In this document: positions 46,121 to 54,391 of the stretch, piece after piece
How positions within the stretch are numbered: position 1 is the stretch's first letter
Layout: every line of letters begins with the position of its first letter
DNA from: Gemmatimonadaceae bacterium
Lineage (GTDB): Bacteria; Gemmatimonadota; Gemmatimonadetes; Gemmatimonadales; Gemmatimonadaceae
Length of the DNA: 64,000 bases
Direction: 5' to 3'
NCBI GenBank assembly: GCA_035633115.1
Contig: DASQFN010000047.1
Location: 62,001-126,000 of the forward strand
Notes under the pieces: generated by a model
The model's input: the letters and a program-made list of their open reading frames with translations, nothing else
Database searches by the model: none
Told to the model about the DNA's origin: nothing
Program-made: the position numbers and the translations under genes

Positions 46121-46308
46121 TAGTAGAGGACGCCGAGAGAGTCGGCTCGGCGAATATCAACAAGAGCGATCGTTCTCGAGGATCCTGCGGAGAAGGCATT
46201 CATTGATACTCCAAACCTAGTAGTGTGCGATCTGCCGCGAAATCACAAGCCGTTCTTTCAAGCAGGAATGCAGGGATGCCGACGTGCCGGTTTATCTGTG
46301 CAACCTGA

Positions 46309-48117
46309 ATGAAGTCCGATAGCCGCGGCATCTCTCATCTGGTACTTCGCCTTTGGGAGAAACTGCCGCCTCGTCGCAAGCGTCAGTTCGGTCTCCTCGG
46401 CGCGTTGATGCTCGTAAGCGCTTTTGCCGAAGTGCTCAGCCTCGGCGCGGTCATACCGTTCCTGAGCGTTCTCGTCGCCCCCGAGCGTCTGTTCGCGTAC
46501 GAGTCCGTGCGTAGAATGGCGGAGATGTTCGGAGTGCGCTCCCCGAGCGAGCTTGTCTTGCCAGTGACAATTGCGTTCGCCACTGCCGCACTAGTTGCCG
46601 GTGCGATAAGAATGCTGCTGTTGCGACTGAGTACGCGGCTGGTATTCGCAAGCGGTGCGGACCTGAGCAGCGAGGTTTATCGGCGTACTCTCTACCAACC
46701 GTACGAGGTCCACCTTTCACGCAACACCAGTTCGGTTATCAGCAGCATCACGCACGAGGTGAATGTTGCCGCCGGGGTTTTGATGTCGCTGCAGATACTT
46801 GGCGCCGCCGCAATCCTGCTGATCGCGATAATGGCGACGTTGATTGCAATCAACCCCGCGATTGCGTTTACCGCGACAGTCGGATTTGGCGGCAGTTATC
46901 TGGCGATTACGCGCTTCTCACGGCGCCGCCTGCGGGAGAACAGCGAAAAAATCGCCGCGGAGCAGGTCCAGGTGATCAAGGCCTTGCAGGAGGGTCTGGG
47001 CGGCATCAGGGACGTCCTGCTCGACGGATCTCAGGAGATCTACCTGAGCACTTATCGCAAAGCGGACTCGCCTGTGCGATTGGCTCAGGCCGAGAACATG
47101 TACATCGGCCAAAGCCCTCGCTATGCCATGGAAACCCTGGGGATGGTGATCATTGCGGCGCTCGCATTTGCTCTGATGCGAAAACCGGGAGGTGCCGCGG
47201 ATGCGATTCCTACACTCGGAATCCTGGCTTTCGGTGCCCAGCGTTTGTTGCCTGCTTTGCAGCAGATCTATAATTCGTGGTCCAACATCGCTGGAAGCGA
47301 GGCTTCGCTTCGAAACGTCCTCGCGATGCTCGATCAGGCCGTCAAACCCGAGCTACTGCTCCCTCGTCCTGGACCGCTGGAATTCACTGACGCGGTCAGA
47401 CTCGAGCGTGTCAGGTTCCGCTACGGCTCGAGCTCGCCATGGGTTCTCGACGGGTTGAGCCTTACGATTCCCAAGGGAGCGCGCGTCGGCTTCGTGGGCA
47501 CCACGGGAAGCGGGAAAACAACCACTCTCGATCTGATAATGGGCCTGCTCTCGCCCACGGAGGGGCGAGTGTCCGTGGACAACGTGTCGCTGTCGGAAAG
47601 CAATATGCGGGCATGGCAAAGGACGATCGCCCACGTGCCGCAGACTGTGTATCTGAGCGACGCGACGCTGGCAGAAAACATCGCCTTCGGCATCAGTCCC
47701 GACGCGATCGATCATGCTCGGCTGAAGCGCGCAGCGAGAAACGCGCAGATCGCTGACTTCATTGAAGGTCGCCCCGACGGTTATCTGTCCCGCGTCGGCG
47801 AGCGGGGAATTCACCTATCCGGGGGCCAGCGCCAGCGGATCGGCATCGCGAGAGCGCTTTACAAGGAAACGGACGTGATGATCCTCGACGAGGCGACGAG
47901 CGCGCTCGACAACGCAACTGAGCAGGCGGTTGTTGATTCGCTGAAGGATCTGGACGTCGAGCTCACCATTCTCATCGTGGCGCATCGCCTGAGCACGGTG
48001 CGCGGATGCGATTTCATCGTGCAGCTGGAAAATGGAATCGTCGCCGGCCAAGGCACCTATGACGAGTTACTCTCGTCCAGCTCCAGTTTTCGCCGGATTG
48101 CCGCTGCGTCGCACTAG
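46309..48117 (+). CDS. ABC exporter (permease-ATPase fusion), candidate lipid-linked oligosaccharide flippase
   Basis: 602 residues. Transmembrane domain about 1-320 (FGLLGALMLVSAFAEVLSLGAVIPFLSV, ILGAAAILLIAIMATLIAI). Nucleotide-binding domain: Walker A GTTGSGKTT (397-405), signature LSGGQRQRIGIARAL, Walker B VMILDEATSALD. It is a half-transporter that must dimerise. The early FAEVLSLGAVIPFL pattern resembles PglK/MsbA-like exporters. With no Wzx in the window, it may flip the lipid-linked repeat unit; that is inference. Divergent from asnB. Confidence 0.9.
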   Translation: MKSDSRGISHLVLRLWEKLPPRRKRQFGLLGALMLVSAFAEVLSLGAVIPFLSVLVAPERLFAYESVRRMAEMFGVRSPSELVLPVTIAFATAALVAGAIRMLLLRLSTRLVFASGADLSSEVYRRTLYQPYEVHLSRNTSSVISSITHEVNVAAGVLMSLQILGAAAILLIAIMATLIAINPAIAFTATVGFGGSYLAITRFSRRRLRENSEKIAAEQVQVIKALQEGLGGIRDVLLDGSQEIYLSTYRKADSPVRLAQAENMYIGQSPRYAMETLGMVIIAALAFALMRKPGGAADAIPTLGILAFGAQRLLPALQQIYNSWSNIAGSEASLRNVLAMLDQAVKPELLLPRPGPLEFTDAVRLERVRFRYGSSSPWVLDGLSLTIPKGARVGFVGTTGSGKTTTLDLIMGLLSPTEGRVSVDNVSLSESNMRAWQRTIAHVPQTVYLSDATLAENIAFGISPDAIDHARLKRAARNAQIADFIEGRPDGYLSRVGERGIHLSGGQRQRIGIARALYKETDVMILDEATSALDNATEQAVVDSLKDLDVELTILIVAHRLSTVRGCDFIVQLENGIVAGQGTYDELLSSSSSFRRIAAASH

Positions 48118-48138
48118 CTGACGCCAGCTCCACGAGCC

Positions 48139-48927
48139 GTGATGAAGCCTGGCCCGCATTTCCGGAATGTCGCCACATCATGGCGGGCGCGTGGCACCTT
48201 CAGGGATTTCCTGCGGCGATTAGTGTGGAATTATTCGCCAATGCTCCCCGCAAAGCTGACGCGGAGCGAATATTGTATTCGCTTTCGCTACCCCGAGCCT
48301 GTTGGCTCGATACGCCTGCTGGTCAGGAACAACCTGGGCGCGGACAACTTCATTCACAGCGAAGTGTTCGAGCACCAGTACTATCGTTTTCCCTTGCGCG
48401 GCGTGAAGACCATTCTCGACCTCGGAGCGAACGCTGGTTTCACCGCGGTGTATTTCGGCAGGCACTACCCCGATGCAATGATTGCCTGCGTCGAGCCAAT
48501 GCCCGAGAACATTCGGGTTCTCGAAACGAATCTGCAGCTGAACGGAATCTCGGCCACCATATTCCGCGCCGCTGTAGATACGCGTGACGCTACGGTTCTT
48601 ATGGAGGTGGCACCACGAGATTTCGGCCACAAGGTTGCGACAGCCGAAAACACGAGCTCACGCGTGCTACGGGTCGCCAGTCTCTCGGTCCCTACCATCA
48701 TGCACGAGCTGGGCTGGGACCGGATCGATCTTCTGAAGATCGATATCGAGGGACATGAGCGACACCTGATGCAGCATGCCGAATGGCTTCATCTCGTGGA
48801 GACCGTTTGCGTCGAGTGGCACAGTGAATCCGCGGAGCTGGAGCTATCATCCCTCGCGTCGCGCTTTGGCTACAATCCGCCGGTGTGTCAGTTCGGACTC
48901 TGGCTGATGAGCCGCGGGTCCGCCTGA
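48139..48927 (+). CDS. FkbM family methyltransferase
   Basis: 262 residues. SAM-binding core: ILDLGANAGFTAVYFGRHYP, then IACVEPMPENIRVLETNLQLNG and the FkbM motif LLKIDIEGHERHLM. These enzymes typically O-methylate sugars or polyketides. Start GTG 48139 or ATG 48142. The stop overlaps the ATG of the next methyltransferase (TGATG). Confidence 0.87.
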   Translation: MMKPGPHFRNVATSWRARGTFRDFLRRLVWNYSPMLPAKLTRSEYCIRFRYPEPVGSIRLLVRNNLGADNFIHSEVFEHQYYRFPLRGVKTILDLGANAGFTAVYFGRHYPDAMIACVEPMPENIRVLETNLQLNGISATIFRAAVDTRDATVLMEVAPRDFGHKVATAENTSSRVLRVASLSVPTIMHELGWDRIDLLKIDIEGHERHLMQHAEWLHLVETVCVEWHSESAELELSSLASRFGYNPPVCQFGLWLMSRGSA

Positions 48928-49667
48928 TGGGAACATCCCTGACCAACGAGGAGTACTGGATCCGCAGCTACGGGGATGCCGGCTTCGTTGAGTACGAACC
49001 TGACAACGACCATTTTCGTCTCCTCTTCAGGTACGTTGATCCGGAGGCATTGGATTCCGTCATTGAAGTCGGCAGCTATCCAGCGCCGTTTCTGGCGGCA
49101 CTTGGCAGATATGGATGTGAGCTGAACGGGATTGACTTTCACCCCGCCAACGCCACGGCTGTGCCGGCGTGGCTCAAGGCGTGCGGGTACAAAGTCGGAT
49201 CGTTTTTCACGCAGGATTTCCTGGAGTTCAGCCCCCACCGCAAGTACGACCTGGCATATTCGCTGGGGTTCATCGAGCATTTTACGAACTTCGAAGAGAT
49301 CATTCTCAGACAAGCGAGTCTGGTGAAGCCAGGCGGCTACATTTTTCTTTCCACCCCGAATTTCGCTGGCTCAATCCAGAAGTGGCTACACTACCTTCTC
49401 GACAGGAGCAATCTCGAGAAGCACTACCTTCCCTCGATGAATCCGCTTCGCTGGGCCGAGGCTCTGGAACGCCAGGGTTTCGAGGTTCTTTTCGCGGGGT
49501 ACTATGGCAACATCGGTTTCTGGGTGGACCCCGTGGCGAAACGCTCGTCGGCAAATCGTCTGGTGTCAAAGGCAATCACTCACTTGTTCTGGAACATTCG
49601 AAAGCTTTCCAAGGCGGACTCACGCCATTTTTCCGTCTTTTGCGGGCTGGTTGCCATTCGCAGGTGA
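48927..49667 (+). CDS. Class I SAM-dependent methyltransferase
   Basis: About 246 residues. DSVIEVGSYPAPFLAALGRYG is the glycine-rich SAM site (slightly degenerate); AYSLGFIEHFTNFEEIILRQ and LVKPGGYIFLSTPN fit the Methyltransf_11/23 pattern. I placed the start at ATG 48927, overlapping the previous stop. The target is unknown; a glycan methyl group is likely from context. Confidence 0.82.
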   Translation: MGTSLTNEEYWIRSYGDAGFVEYEPDNDHFRLLFRYVDPEALDSVIEVGSYPAPFLAALGRYGCELNGIDFHPANATAVPAWLKACGYKVGSFFTQDFLEFSPHRKYDLAYSLGFIEHFTNFEEIILRQASLVKPGGYIFLSTPNFAGSIQKWLHYLLDRSNLEKHYLPSMNPLRWAEALERQGFEVLFAGYYGNIGFWVDPVAKRSSANRLVSKAITHLFWNIRKLSKADSRHFSVFCGLVAIRR

Positions 49668-49672
49668 ATTGA

Positions 49673-50974
49673 ATGAGAATCCTGCATTTCCTCCCATGGC
49701 ACTCGCCCAGGACACGGGGTGGCACAGAAGTATTTCTCATGCAGCTTGCCAAGCTGCAGCAGAGCCGCGGTGACGAAGTATCGATCATCGCTCCCAACGA
49801 CACGAGAGTTGCGGGGCACGAACAGCTCGACGGACTGGGCGTGAGTTTTTTCCCGAACCCTTATGGGCTGACTGACACGGACCGTGCGGCGGGACCGAAC
49901 AAAAAGGAAATTCAGCGGCTTTTCGTGGAAATGGTGGACACGATTTCGCCAGATGTCATGCATTTGCATGGCATCGATTATTTCTTACAGAGCTTCTTCG
50001 AGCCGCTGGCGGGGAGAAATGACCTCAGGATGGTGTTGACGATTCATCTCGTCAACGTGGTCTGCCCGAATCAGACGCTGAGGAACGAGACGGGTCAGTT
50101 TTGCACGAGGCGGGTGGACTTTGCGACGTGCTCCACCTGCATCGGTCTGCAGCGACACCGGAAGCAGTTCACGTCGCTTGTCGACGCGATAACGATTCCG
50201 CTCAATGATTTTCTGGTGAATCGATGGGGATCCAGGCACATCGCCGATCGAATTCCGTACCAGAAGGGCGTTCTCCAGCAAACGATGCTGCTGGATTTTT
50301 TACGCAACAGCGTCAGTGTGGACGTTTTAAGCCCGTGGTTCTACGACGTGCTCATGCGTAACGGGTTCGCACCCGACCGCATCGGCCTCCGCCCTAACCA
50401 CTTCCTGAGGCCCGATAGCTTTGCAGCGGGCCCGTTGCGCCGACTGGGTGCTCAAAGAATGAAATTTCTGTTCGTCGGTCGCCTGTCCACGGATAAAGGA
50501 GTGGGCGTGGTGATCGAGGCGTTGAAGGGAGTAGCGGACCTGAACGGGGAGCTCGAGGTGACTTTTCTGGGCAAGCACCTGGAGCCGGAGCTGGTCGAGG
50601 CGCTCCACGCTCTTCGCGCGTCCGGGTTCAAGCTCGCGTTTCCAGGCGAAGCATCACCAGACGATGTAGAGCGGTCTCTTCGTGACGCACACTACCTGAT
50701 CTTTCCCTCCCTGTCCGAGGAAATGGCCCCGTTAGTGATACAGGAAGCACTTCAGAACGGCGTCCCCGTCATTTCATCTGATACTTCCTCCGCAGCGGCG
50801 TTCATAACCGATAGCGTGAATGGAATTCTTTTCAGACGCGGCGAGGCGAGCGACTTGACTCGTGCGATTCGCAGGGTGGTTGAAAGGAAATCACTGATGA
50901 GCTTTGTTGTTCAGTCAGGGCCGGACATCGATAGTGTCCTGTACTCGTATTATCAGAGGCTTTACACAGAGTGA
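49673..50974 (+). CDS. Glycosyltransferase, GT4 family
   Basis: 433 residues. RILHFLPWHSPRTRGGTEVFLMQLAKL at the N-terminus, FLFVGRLSTDKGVGVVIEAL at the start of the second Rossmann domain and FPSLSEEMAPLVIQEALQNGVPVI for nucleotide-sugar binding. It has a long middle section with several Cys (TCRRVDF-type region NETGQFCTRRVDFATCSTC), possibly a small metal knuckle. An ATG start is placed 5 bases after the methyltransferase. Confidence 0.9.
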   Translation: MRILHFLPWHSPRTRGGTEVFLMQLAKLQQSRGDEVSIIAPNDTRVAGHEQLDGLGVSFFPNPYGLTDTDRAAGPNKKEIQRLFVEMVDTISPDVMHLHGIDYFLQSFFEPLAGRNDLRMVLTIHLVNVVCPNQTLRNETGQFCTRRVDFATCSTCIGLQRHRKQFTSLVDAITIPLNDFLVNRWGSRHIADRIPYQKGVLQQTMLLDFLRNSVSVDVLSPWFYDVLMRNGFAPDRIGLRPNHFLRPDSFAAGPLRRLGAQRMKFLFVGRLSTDKGVGVVIEALKGVADLNGELEVTFLGKHLEPELVEALHALRASGFKLAFPGEASPDDVERSLRDAHYLIFPSLSEEMAPLVIQEALQNGVPVISSDTSSAAAFITDSVNGILFRRGEASDLTRAIRRVVERKSLMSFVVQSGPDIDSVLYSYYQRLYTE

Positions 50975-51229
50975 TGCTGCGACCGGAGAGGATTTCCTTC
51001 GGGTATCCCCAGACGGTCGGCAATGCCCAATCCACAACACGCCACACTCTGTTCCGGTTGTACGCTTTTGTTCCCACTGCTGGATCTCGCGCTTCACGAG
51101 GTCGATGTCTGAGCGCGTGAGCTAGAGGGCCGGCCCCGAGTCTTCAGCTATCTGCGCTGCCGTCGCGTACCCTGAATCGATTACTCTTCTGAGCTTTGCT
51201 GAGATGAAGTGCGGGTTCCAGATCGTCAT
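50915..51229 (-). pseudogene. Possible relic reading frame with one internal stop
   Basis: Reading from ATG 51229 on the minus strand gives 35 residues (ends DSGPAL), then TAG, then an open frame of about 69 codons in the same phase, overlapping the 3' end of the glycosyltransferase gene. The first part looks like a small DNA-binding motif and the second like a coiled helix. I could not tie it to a family. It may be a broken small regulator or mobile-element gene, or chance. Confidence 0.25.
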
Positions 51230-51276
51230 GGTTTCGGGTTTTATCGCGAGTCCCACAATTATCGGGGACCCAATTT
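50975..51276. other. Gene-poor gap with decayed-looking sequence
   Basis: About 300 bases without a supported gene. The minus strand carries a reading frame from an ATG at 51229 to about 50915 broken by a single TAG at 51122-51124. The pieces read as a helix-turn-helix-like start (YATAAQIAEDSG) and a charged helix (SDIDLVKREIQQWEQKR). No promoter or terminator was identified. Confidence 0.5.
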
Positions 51277-52173
51277 GTGAGAGCACCGAACAGGCAGGTT
51301 ATTTCCTATTTGTGCGCCCCTGAGATGAAGCAGACGATTTACCGAATAGCTCGCAGAGTTCGCCACGCCCCGCTGGTCAATCGCATGGACTGGATTTGGA
51401 ACATGGCAAGAGGCCCCTACCAGGCATTTCTGGGGCTCGGAAACGACGGGGTGCCCGTAACCGTCAACAACCTCATAACGGTCGAGATCCCCGCAGAAGC
51501 CACGAGCTGGCTCCCGTGGGAGAACTATGAAGCTGAAGCTGTTACGCTCTTCGTTCAATGGATCCGCAACAACCCGGAGGCACTGGTCGTTGACATCGGA
51601 TGCTCGACCGGCATTTACAGCCTCTTGACTCTGTCCGCTTCGCCTGACTCATCCGTGATTGCGATAGACTCGGACGTCCCGAGCCTCTACCTGACCCAAC
51701 AACTTGTAAAACACACGGCGAACCGAAACCTTCACTTGGTCCATTGTTTCGTCGGCGCGCGCTCGAGCGTGACCGAAACATTGGAAGTGGCAGAGGCACG
51801 CGCGAGAAAAGCTGTTGAAGCGATCCAGCCGAACACGCCGGCACGGTACCGTTGTCTAACCGATGGAGAGGACGGAATACCGGTGTCGAGTCTCGATAAT
51901 CTCCTGAAGGATACCGCGAGCGAAACTCCGGTCCTCATTAAGTGCGATGTCGAGGGGGCTGAGAAGCTGGTACTCGATGGTGCGGGTGAGACGCTGAAGG
52001 GGAGAAGGCCGACACTACTGTTGAGTGTCCATCCTCCAGCGCTCCCAGACTACAAAACCTCACCGAAAGAGATTTCAGACCTCCTCGCATCTGCTGGCTA
52101 CCGCTTCCGTCTCATCTCGGAAGACCACGAAGAGCACTGGTGGTGTGAACCAGTTACTGTTGCGCCGGTATAG
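51277..52173 (+). CDS. FkbM family methyltransferase
   Basis: 298 residues from GTG 51277, which has GGGGA about 9 bases upstream; ATG 51325 is an alternative. SAM core ALVVDIGCSTGIYSLLTLSA, VIAIDSDVPSLYLTQQL, and the FkbM motif LIKCDVEGAEKLVLDGA. It stands apart from its neighbours by about 300-base gaps on both sides, unlike the coupled genes around it, hinting at insertion as a module. Confidence 0.85.
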   Translation: MRAPNRQVISYLCAPEMKQTIYRIARRVRHAPLVNRMDWIWNMARGPYQAFLGLGNDGVPVTVNNLITVEIPAEATSWLPWENYEAEAVTLFVQWIRNNPEALVVDIGCSTGIYSLLTLSASPDSSVIAIDSDVPSLYLTQQLVKHTANRNLHLVHCFVGARSSVTETLEVAEARARKAVEAIQPNTPARYRCLTDGEDGIPVSSLDNLLKDTASETPVLIKCDVEGAEKLVLDGAGETLKGRRPTLLLSVHPPALPDYKTSPKEISDLLASAGYRFRLISEDHEEHWWCEPVTVAPV

Positions 52174-52315
52174 TCCACTTCACGTTCTCGCACCGCTTGC
52201 AGCCCTCACCCGCTTGGAGGCTCGTTTCTTCGTAGTCCTCTCCCGGCCACTCATCGATCTGCTGGGCTACGTGATCGAGGGTCGAAGGGAACTGAACACT
52301 CGGCAGCTTCGTCAT
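52154..52315 (-). CDS. Small uncertain reading frame
   Basis: 53 codons on the minus strand (ATG 52315, TAA 52154), overlapping the last 20 bases of the FkbM gene. The product contains DEWPGEDYEE and a CKRC pair. No family is recognised, and no clear ribosome site is seen. Listed only because the gap is otherwise empty. Confidence 0.2.
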   Translation of the reverse strand: MTKLPSVQFPSTLDHVAQQIDEWPGEDYEETSLQAGEGCKRCENVKWTIPAQQ

Positions 52316-52485
52316 GAGCGGAGCCCTTTGTATGGAGCCCGACGCGGGGTTTGTGGCTTATGACATCTGCTTTGTCTCAGCCCGTGGTCCCCATCGATCT
52401 CGCTTTATGGCAGAGCGATCTCATTCTTGTAAAGGAAAACTCCTCGTTCCGCCTCGACAAGCAATGCCATGTGTGAGCTGCCAGC
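52174..52485. other. Intergenic gap between convergent methyltransferase genes
   Basis: About 310 bases between the FkbM gene (plus) and the next methyltransferase (minus). Apart from the small uncertain frame at 52154-52315 I see no gene, RNA or clear terminator. Confidence 0.5.
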
Positions 52486-53238
52486 TCAGCTGCGAAGCCA
52501 TTCCTGGGCGTCGTCCCATTCGACGACTGGAAGCTTGGAAACGTTTTCGTAGAAGTAGGCGAACTCCTTGTCTCTCAGTTCCTTCGCCATATCGACCAGC
52601 TCCGGATTCTCTCTCGTCAGCCTGAGAACGCCTACGCCGAAGTCGATCTTCAGGATCTTGAAATCGATTCCTTCCGTGCGTGCCAGCTCGAAAGCGACCT
52701 TCCATACGTCCCCCGTCCATGCTCCACGGGTCAGCAGGGGACGATGATGCTCGATCCACGCGCTGGGCAGCAAATCGTGAATAGCTATCCAGCCGCCAGG
52801 CTTCAGAATCATCATCGAGTTTACGACATCCTTGTGAACCTGTTCGTAGGTGTGCAGCCCGTCGATGAAAATCACGTCGAACGACAAGTCGTTCGACAGA
52901 AAAAAGTCATCTGACGTTTTCCTGATGGTCCCTCCGCGTTCCGGATCAACGCCGGTCTTGTCGGGGGTCGCGACAGAATTGAACAAGTCGTTCGTCGCAC
53001 AACCGATTTCCAGATAAGAGCAATGTTGTTTTCTGGAGACCAGAAGATTCACCAGTGCTATGCGATTGAAGTGTGTCTCGCCCCAGCCCCAGTCCAGTGT
53101 TTTGTCGAACGCGTTTCGGCGGTATCTTCGTTGAAGCACGAAGTCCCTGAACCGCTTCCAGCTCGGGCTAAAGAGGAAGCGCATTGCCCTGTACGGCAAC
53201 GTTCTTTCGTAGAAGGGCCGGGACCTGCCGCTAGCCAT
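52486..53238 (-). CDS. Class I SAM-dependent methyltransferase (Methyltransf_24-like)
   Basis: 250 residues. YLEIGCATNDLFNSV is the SAM loop; FDVIFIDGLHTYEQVHKDVVN and LKPGGWIAIHDLLPS match the Methyltransf_24 pattern found in many glycan clusters. It is the only minus-strand gene in this stretch and faces away from the GT11-like gene across a 149-base gap. Confidence 0.82.
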   Translation of the reverse strand: MASGRSRPFYERTLPYRAMRFLFSPSWKRFRDFVLQRRYRRNAFDKTLDWGWGETHFNRIALVNLLVSRKQHCSYLEIGCATNDLFNSVATPDKTGVDPERGGTIRKTSDDFFLSNDLSFDVIFIDGLHTYEQVHKDVVNSMMILKPGGWIAIHDLLPSAWIEHHRPLLTRGAWTGDVWKVAFELARTEGIDFKILKIDFGVGVLRLTRENPELVDMAKELRDKEFAYFYENVSKLPVVEWDDAQEWLRS

Positions 53239-53286
53239 TGAGCCCTCTCGTCGAGTGACTCTCCTGATGCGGATGATGGAGTCGGC

Positions 53287-53311
53287 CGCGGCTCGACAGA
53301 GCAGAGCCGCG
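53287..53311. repeat. 8-bp hairpin in divergent gap
   Basis: CGCGGCTC (53287-53294) and GAGCCGCG (53304-53311) form a perfect inverted repeat with a 9-base loop between two divergent genes. It could be an operator or a leader hairpin for the gene at 53388. Confidence 0.4.
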
Positions 53312-53387
53312 TGTGTGATTCAGGCAATACCTGGCAGTTTTCGTTGGAGGAGGGTAGGACAGCTCAAAATGCACTGGGGGCCTGGCG

Positions 53388-54323
53388 GTGGTAAAAGTCG
53401 TTTATGACGGGAATCTCGGAAACTGGCTTTTCCAGTATTGTTTCGGTCGTATCCTGGCGGAAAGGTTGGTCTATCGTCTCGAGGCACCGCCGATTCCGGG
53501 TATGTCCGGCACCCGCGACACGGTCAGGGGAGCGGACTATTCGGATCGCGAGCCACTAGTCCTTCGGGGGCAGAAGCCCGACCTCTCCTTTCTCGAAGCG
53601 CCGGACAGACCGCAGTTCCTGCTGCTTACCGGATATTTTCAACGATACGAATACTACCTTCCGCACCGCAACCGGATCAGAGAATGGCTGTCTGTCGAGG
53701 ACAACATTCCCTCCGACGTAACGAGCGACGACGTAGTAGTGAGCATAAGACGCGGTCGCGACTATATACCTCGTTACGGGCTTCCCCTTTCCTACTACGA
53801 AGATGCACTGTCGTCGATCTCACATGACAGAGTATTCGTCTGCACAAACGAGCCGGACGATCCGTTCGTAAAGAAATTCAGCCGCCGGCACTCTGCCGTC
53901 GTCCGCGCCGGAAGCTTCCAACGAGGGGAAATTGGTCCAGCCTATCTATCGGGTGCTCTGGACAATCTTATGTTCATCCGGAAGTTCAACAAGATCGTCA
54001 TGTCGAACAGCTCGTTCGCGTGGTGGGCAGCTTTCCTTTCCGACGCTGCTGAGGTCATAGGTCCTCGTCCGGCGAGCGGCATGTGGTCGGCGACGGATCC
54101 AATCAGCCGCAACATGAATCTCGAGGTGCCCGAGCAGCGATACCGGTTTCTCGACTGTGAGGCTTACAGGAGTGTCTTTCTGCGCGAACGAATTCAAAAC
54201 AGGCTGGCACACTCAGCCGTCGAGGCGAAGCGCCGGGTTGCGCGCCTTTTTCCATTCCTGCGGCGGCGATCGTCCCAGGCGAAACCGGCTTTCGTATTCC
54301 ACGACGACCGTACCGAGGCATAG
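53388..54323 (+). CDS. GT11-like (alpha-1,2-fucosyltransferase-type) glycosyltransferase
   Basis: 311 residues. The N-terminal GNLGNWLFQYCFGRIL and the late SNSSFAWWAAFL (206-217) are characteristic of GT11 enzymes, which transfer fucose (or related sugars) in alpha-1,2 linkage. The donor-site motif, normally HxRRGD, reads Ser119-Ile-Arg-Arg-Gly-Arg-Asp125: the His is Ser and an Arg is inserted before Asp. It starts with GTG 53388. No GDP-fucose synthesis genes are in the window, so the sugar is uncertain. Confidence 0.78.
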   Translation: MVKVVYDGNLGNWLFQYCFGRILAERLVYRLEAPPIPGMSGTRDTVRGADYSDREPLVLRGQKPDLSFLEAPDRPQFLLLTGYFQRYEYYLPHRNRIREWLSVEDNIPSDVTSDDVVVSIRRGRDYIPRYGLPLSYYEDALSSISHDRVFVCTNEPDDPFVKKFSRRHSAVVRAGSFQRGEIGPAYLSGALDNLMFIRKFNKIVMSNSSFAWWAAFLSDAAEVIGPRPASGMWSATDPISRNMNLEVPEQRYRFLDCEAYRSVFLRERIQNRLAHSAVEAKRRVARLFPFLRRRSSQAKPAFVFHDDRTEA

Positions 54324-54391
54324 CTGCGGCTTGCTGATTCTAAAGCGACCCCGATACAGGGAGAATTTCTGCTGACTGATCTCGTTCGCTG

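Noticed and set aside
50995-51110. Resemblance of the minus-strand segment to the C-terminal helix of IS630-type transposases (REIQQWEQKR)
   Set aside because: The residues before and after do not continue the transposase pattern in any frame, so the match is a short charged helix only.
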